From positions 2,914,001 through 2,978,000 of the forward strand of contig OZ244857.1 of the NCBI GenBank assembly GCA_965220935.1: a DNA stretch of 64,000 bases. Reading direction: 5' to 3'. The stretch comes from Bin80 sp965220935. GTDB lineage: Bacteria > Bacteroidota > Rhodothermia > Rhodothermales > Bin80. Numbering within the stretch: position 1 is the first letter of the stretch; each line of letters opens with the position of its first letter. Shown here in pieces: positions 63,380 to 64,000 of the stretch. Both the position numbers and the translations under genes were made by a program. The notes beneath the pieces are model-generated. The model did not search any database. It was not told the DNA's origin and saw nothing but the letters and a program-made list of their open reading frames with translations.

Positions 63380-64000
63380 GTGTAGAATGGAAGGTTCCAT
63401 ATTGGGGCGATATGTATGAATTGTGATTACATTTTATTGTAATTTAGACGGATCCTCATGGAGAAAGAGCCCTTAGCACTTTCGACGGTTTTCAATCTGG
63501 TGTCCGCATGCTAGGCAATAAGCCATAATGCTCAATATTTGAATACGTCGGAGCTGTCAAGATCTTTAAACTCGGGCTCGCGAGAATCTCTACCGATGGA
63601 AATTATCTTGGGCCCTCCATCTTTGCTTCGGACTCTTTCTCCATGAGGATCGGTCAACTACAGTCTCTCAGCTTTCTGAACGGGAGTTGTAGCTCCCCGA
63701 GAAAGCCCACCAGTCGTTCACGTTTCTGTGCTCTCATTTGCGTGTGGTTGCAATGCTTCCCAAAGAAAGCCTGCCAGTTCGCGAGCCACTGCAACCGCTA
63801 CGACTTTGGATGGCTTCCAGTGAATGAGATGTTTGAATCGTTTGTGACAACGTTTTTGAGCCCGTTGGCTCATGGCTATCGTTGAGGCATCGCACTTTTT
63901 CTGGCGTTCCTCAAGCCCAACACTGATTCGTGGAGTATGCCTGTATTTCAAGGCTGCACTCACCAAAACCTTTCGTGCATAGGCATTCCCCGTCTTTGTG
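63380..64000 (-). mobile_element. IS110/IS1111-type element, second copy, cut by window end
   Basis: Starts like the copy at 45281 (CTGGTGTAGAATGGAAGGTT versus CTGGTGTAGAAAGGAAGGTT) and has the same non-coding end followed by transposase C-terminal sequence. It is 10-20% diverged from the other copy by eye, so it is not a recent duplicate. The 5' part lies outside the window. Confidence 0.75.
63718..64000 (-). CDS. IS110-family transposase, C-terminal part
   Basis: The frame is open to the window edge: TKTGNAYARKVLVSAALKYRHTPRISVGLEERQKKCDASTIAMSQRAQKRCHKRFKHLI, then VVAVAVARELAGFLWEALQP. It corresponds to the end of the Transposase_20 region of the 45569-45958 sequence (KTGNTHARKVLVSAAWKYIY). 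The upstream part is not in the window, so intactness is unknown. Confidence 0.7.
   Translation of the reverse strand, partial: TKTGNAYARKVLVSAALKYRHTPRISVGLEERQKKCDASTIAMSQRAQKRCHKRFKHLIHWKPSKVVAVAVARELAGFLWEALQPHANESTET

Noticed and set aside
1..64000. tRNA, rRNA, riboswitches and a replication origin
   Set aside because: I looked for cloverleaf-like, rRNA-like and known riboswitch sequences and found none that I could support by eye.

Overview
The window looks like an IS-rich stretch of a Bacteroidota-type genome, probably Rhodothermota/Balneolota or a relative. The main clues are a TonB-dependent receptor with an N-terminal carboxypeptidase-regulatory-like domain overlapping a DUF4249-type lipoprotein gene, a large secreted DUF5117-type zinc metalloprotease, an S9 peptidase with a DPP-IV propeller, and an hslVU operon. 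Taxon is inferred from gene content only; there is no rRNA or tRNA gene to anchor it. Genes decayed by frameshifts, in-frame stops and insertions are frequent, and mobile elements fill about a third of the window. This suggests ongoing genome erosion, although some single-base frameshifts could be assembly errors.

Layout. 0-5.7 kb: truncated S9 peptidase, two copies of a decayed ORF-less group II intron unit, a DUF433/DUF5615 toxin-antitoxin pair and an FRG-domain fragment. 5.7-10.5 kb: alpha-glucan phosphorylase, divergent from a DgcN-like (DUF1611) / dipeptide-epimerase-like (DgcA) pair likely used for D-glutamate turnover. 10.8-17.0 kb: a lipoprotein gene with an HEKKH motif, frameshifted and split by a complete two-gene IS256-type element with an 8-bp target duplication, a secreted protein, and half of an IS1634-type element. 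17.0-24.1 kb: five 23-bp tandem repeats, then hslV / NYN-domain gene / hslU, followed by a FemAB-like transferase, a polytopic membrane protein and a Wzx-like flippase, all on one strand.

24.2-37.8 kb is a defence-like block: a complete type I restriction-modification system (hsdM, hsdS, hsdR), an ISL3 remnant, a DruA(DUF4338)-Tn5-transposase fusion, and an opposite-strand operon of a RecQ-phosphoribosyltransferase fusion with two DprA-like proteins. 37.9-40.8 kb: a 320-bp MITE and the metalloprotease gene.

41.0-50.6 kb is a nest of mobile elements resolved here from target duplications and rejoined flanks: a decayed ISNCY-type element holds (i) an IS1634-type element that itself holds an intact ISNCY-type element and (ii) an IS110/IS1111-type element that itself holds the second IS256-type copy. 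50.6-52.8 kb: a DUF4268 fragment and a small-protein/FRG-domain gene pair with a decayed tandem duplicate. 52.9-56.8 kb (minus strand): truncated sufE and a frameshifted MIP18/SufT-like gene, then the broken TonB receptor and its DUF4249 lipoprotein. 56.7-60.8 kb: an IS66-type element interrupted by an IS1634-type element whose terminal repeats match those of the MITE. 61-62.8 kb: a DUF262 (GmrSD-like) protein. The window ends in a 57-bp palindromic repeat, a TnpB fragment and another IS110-type copy.
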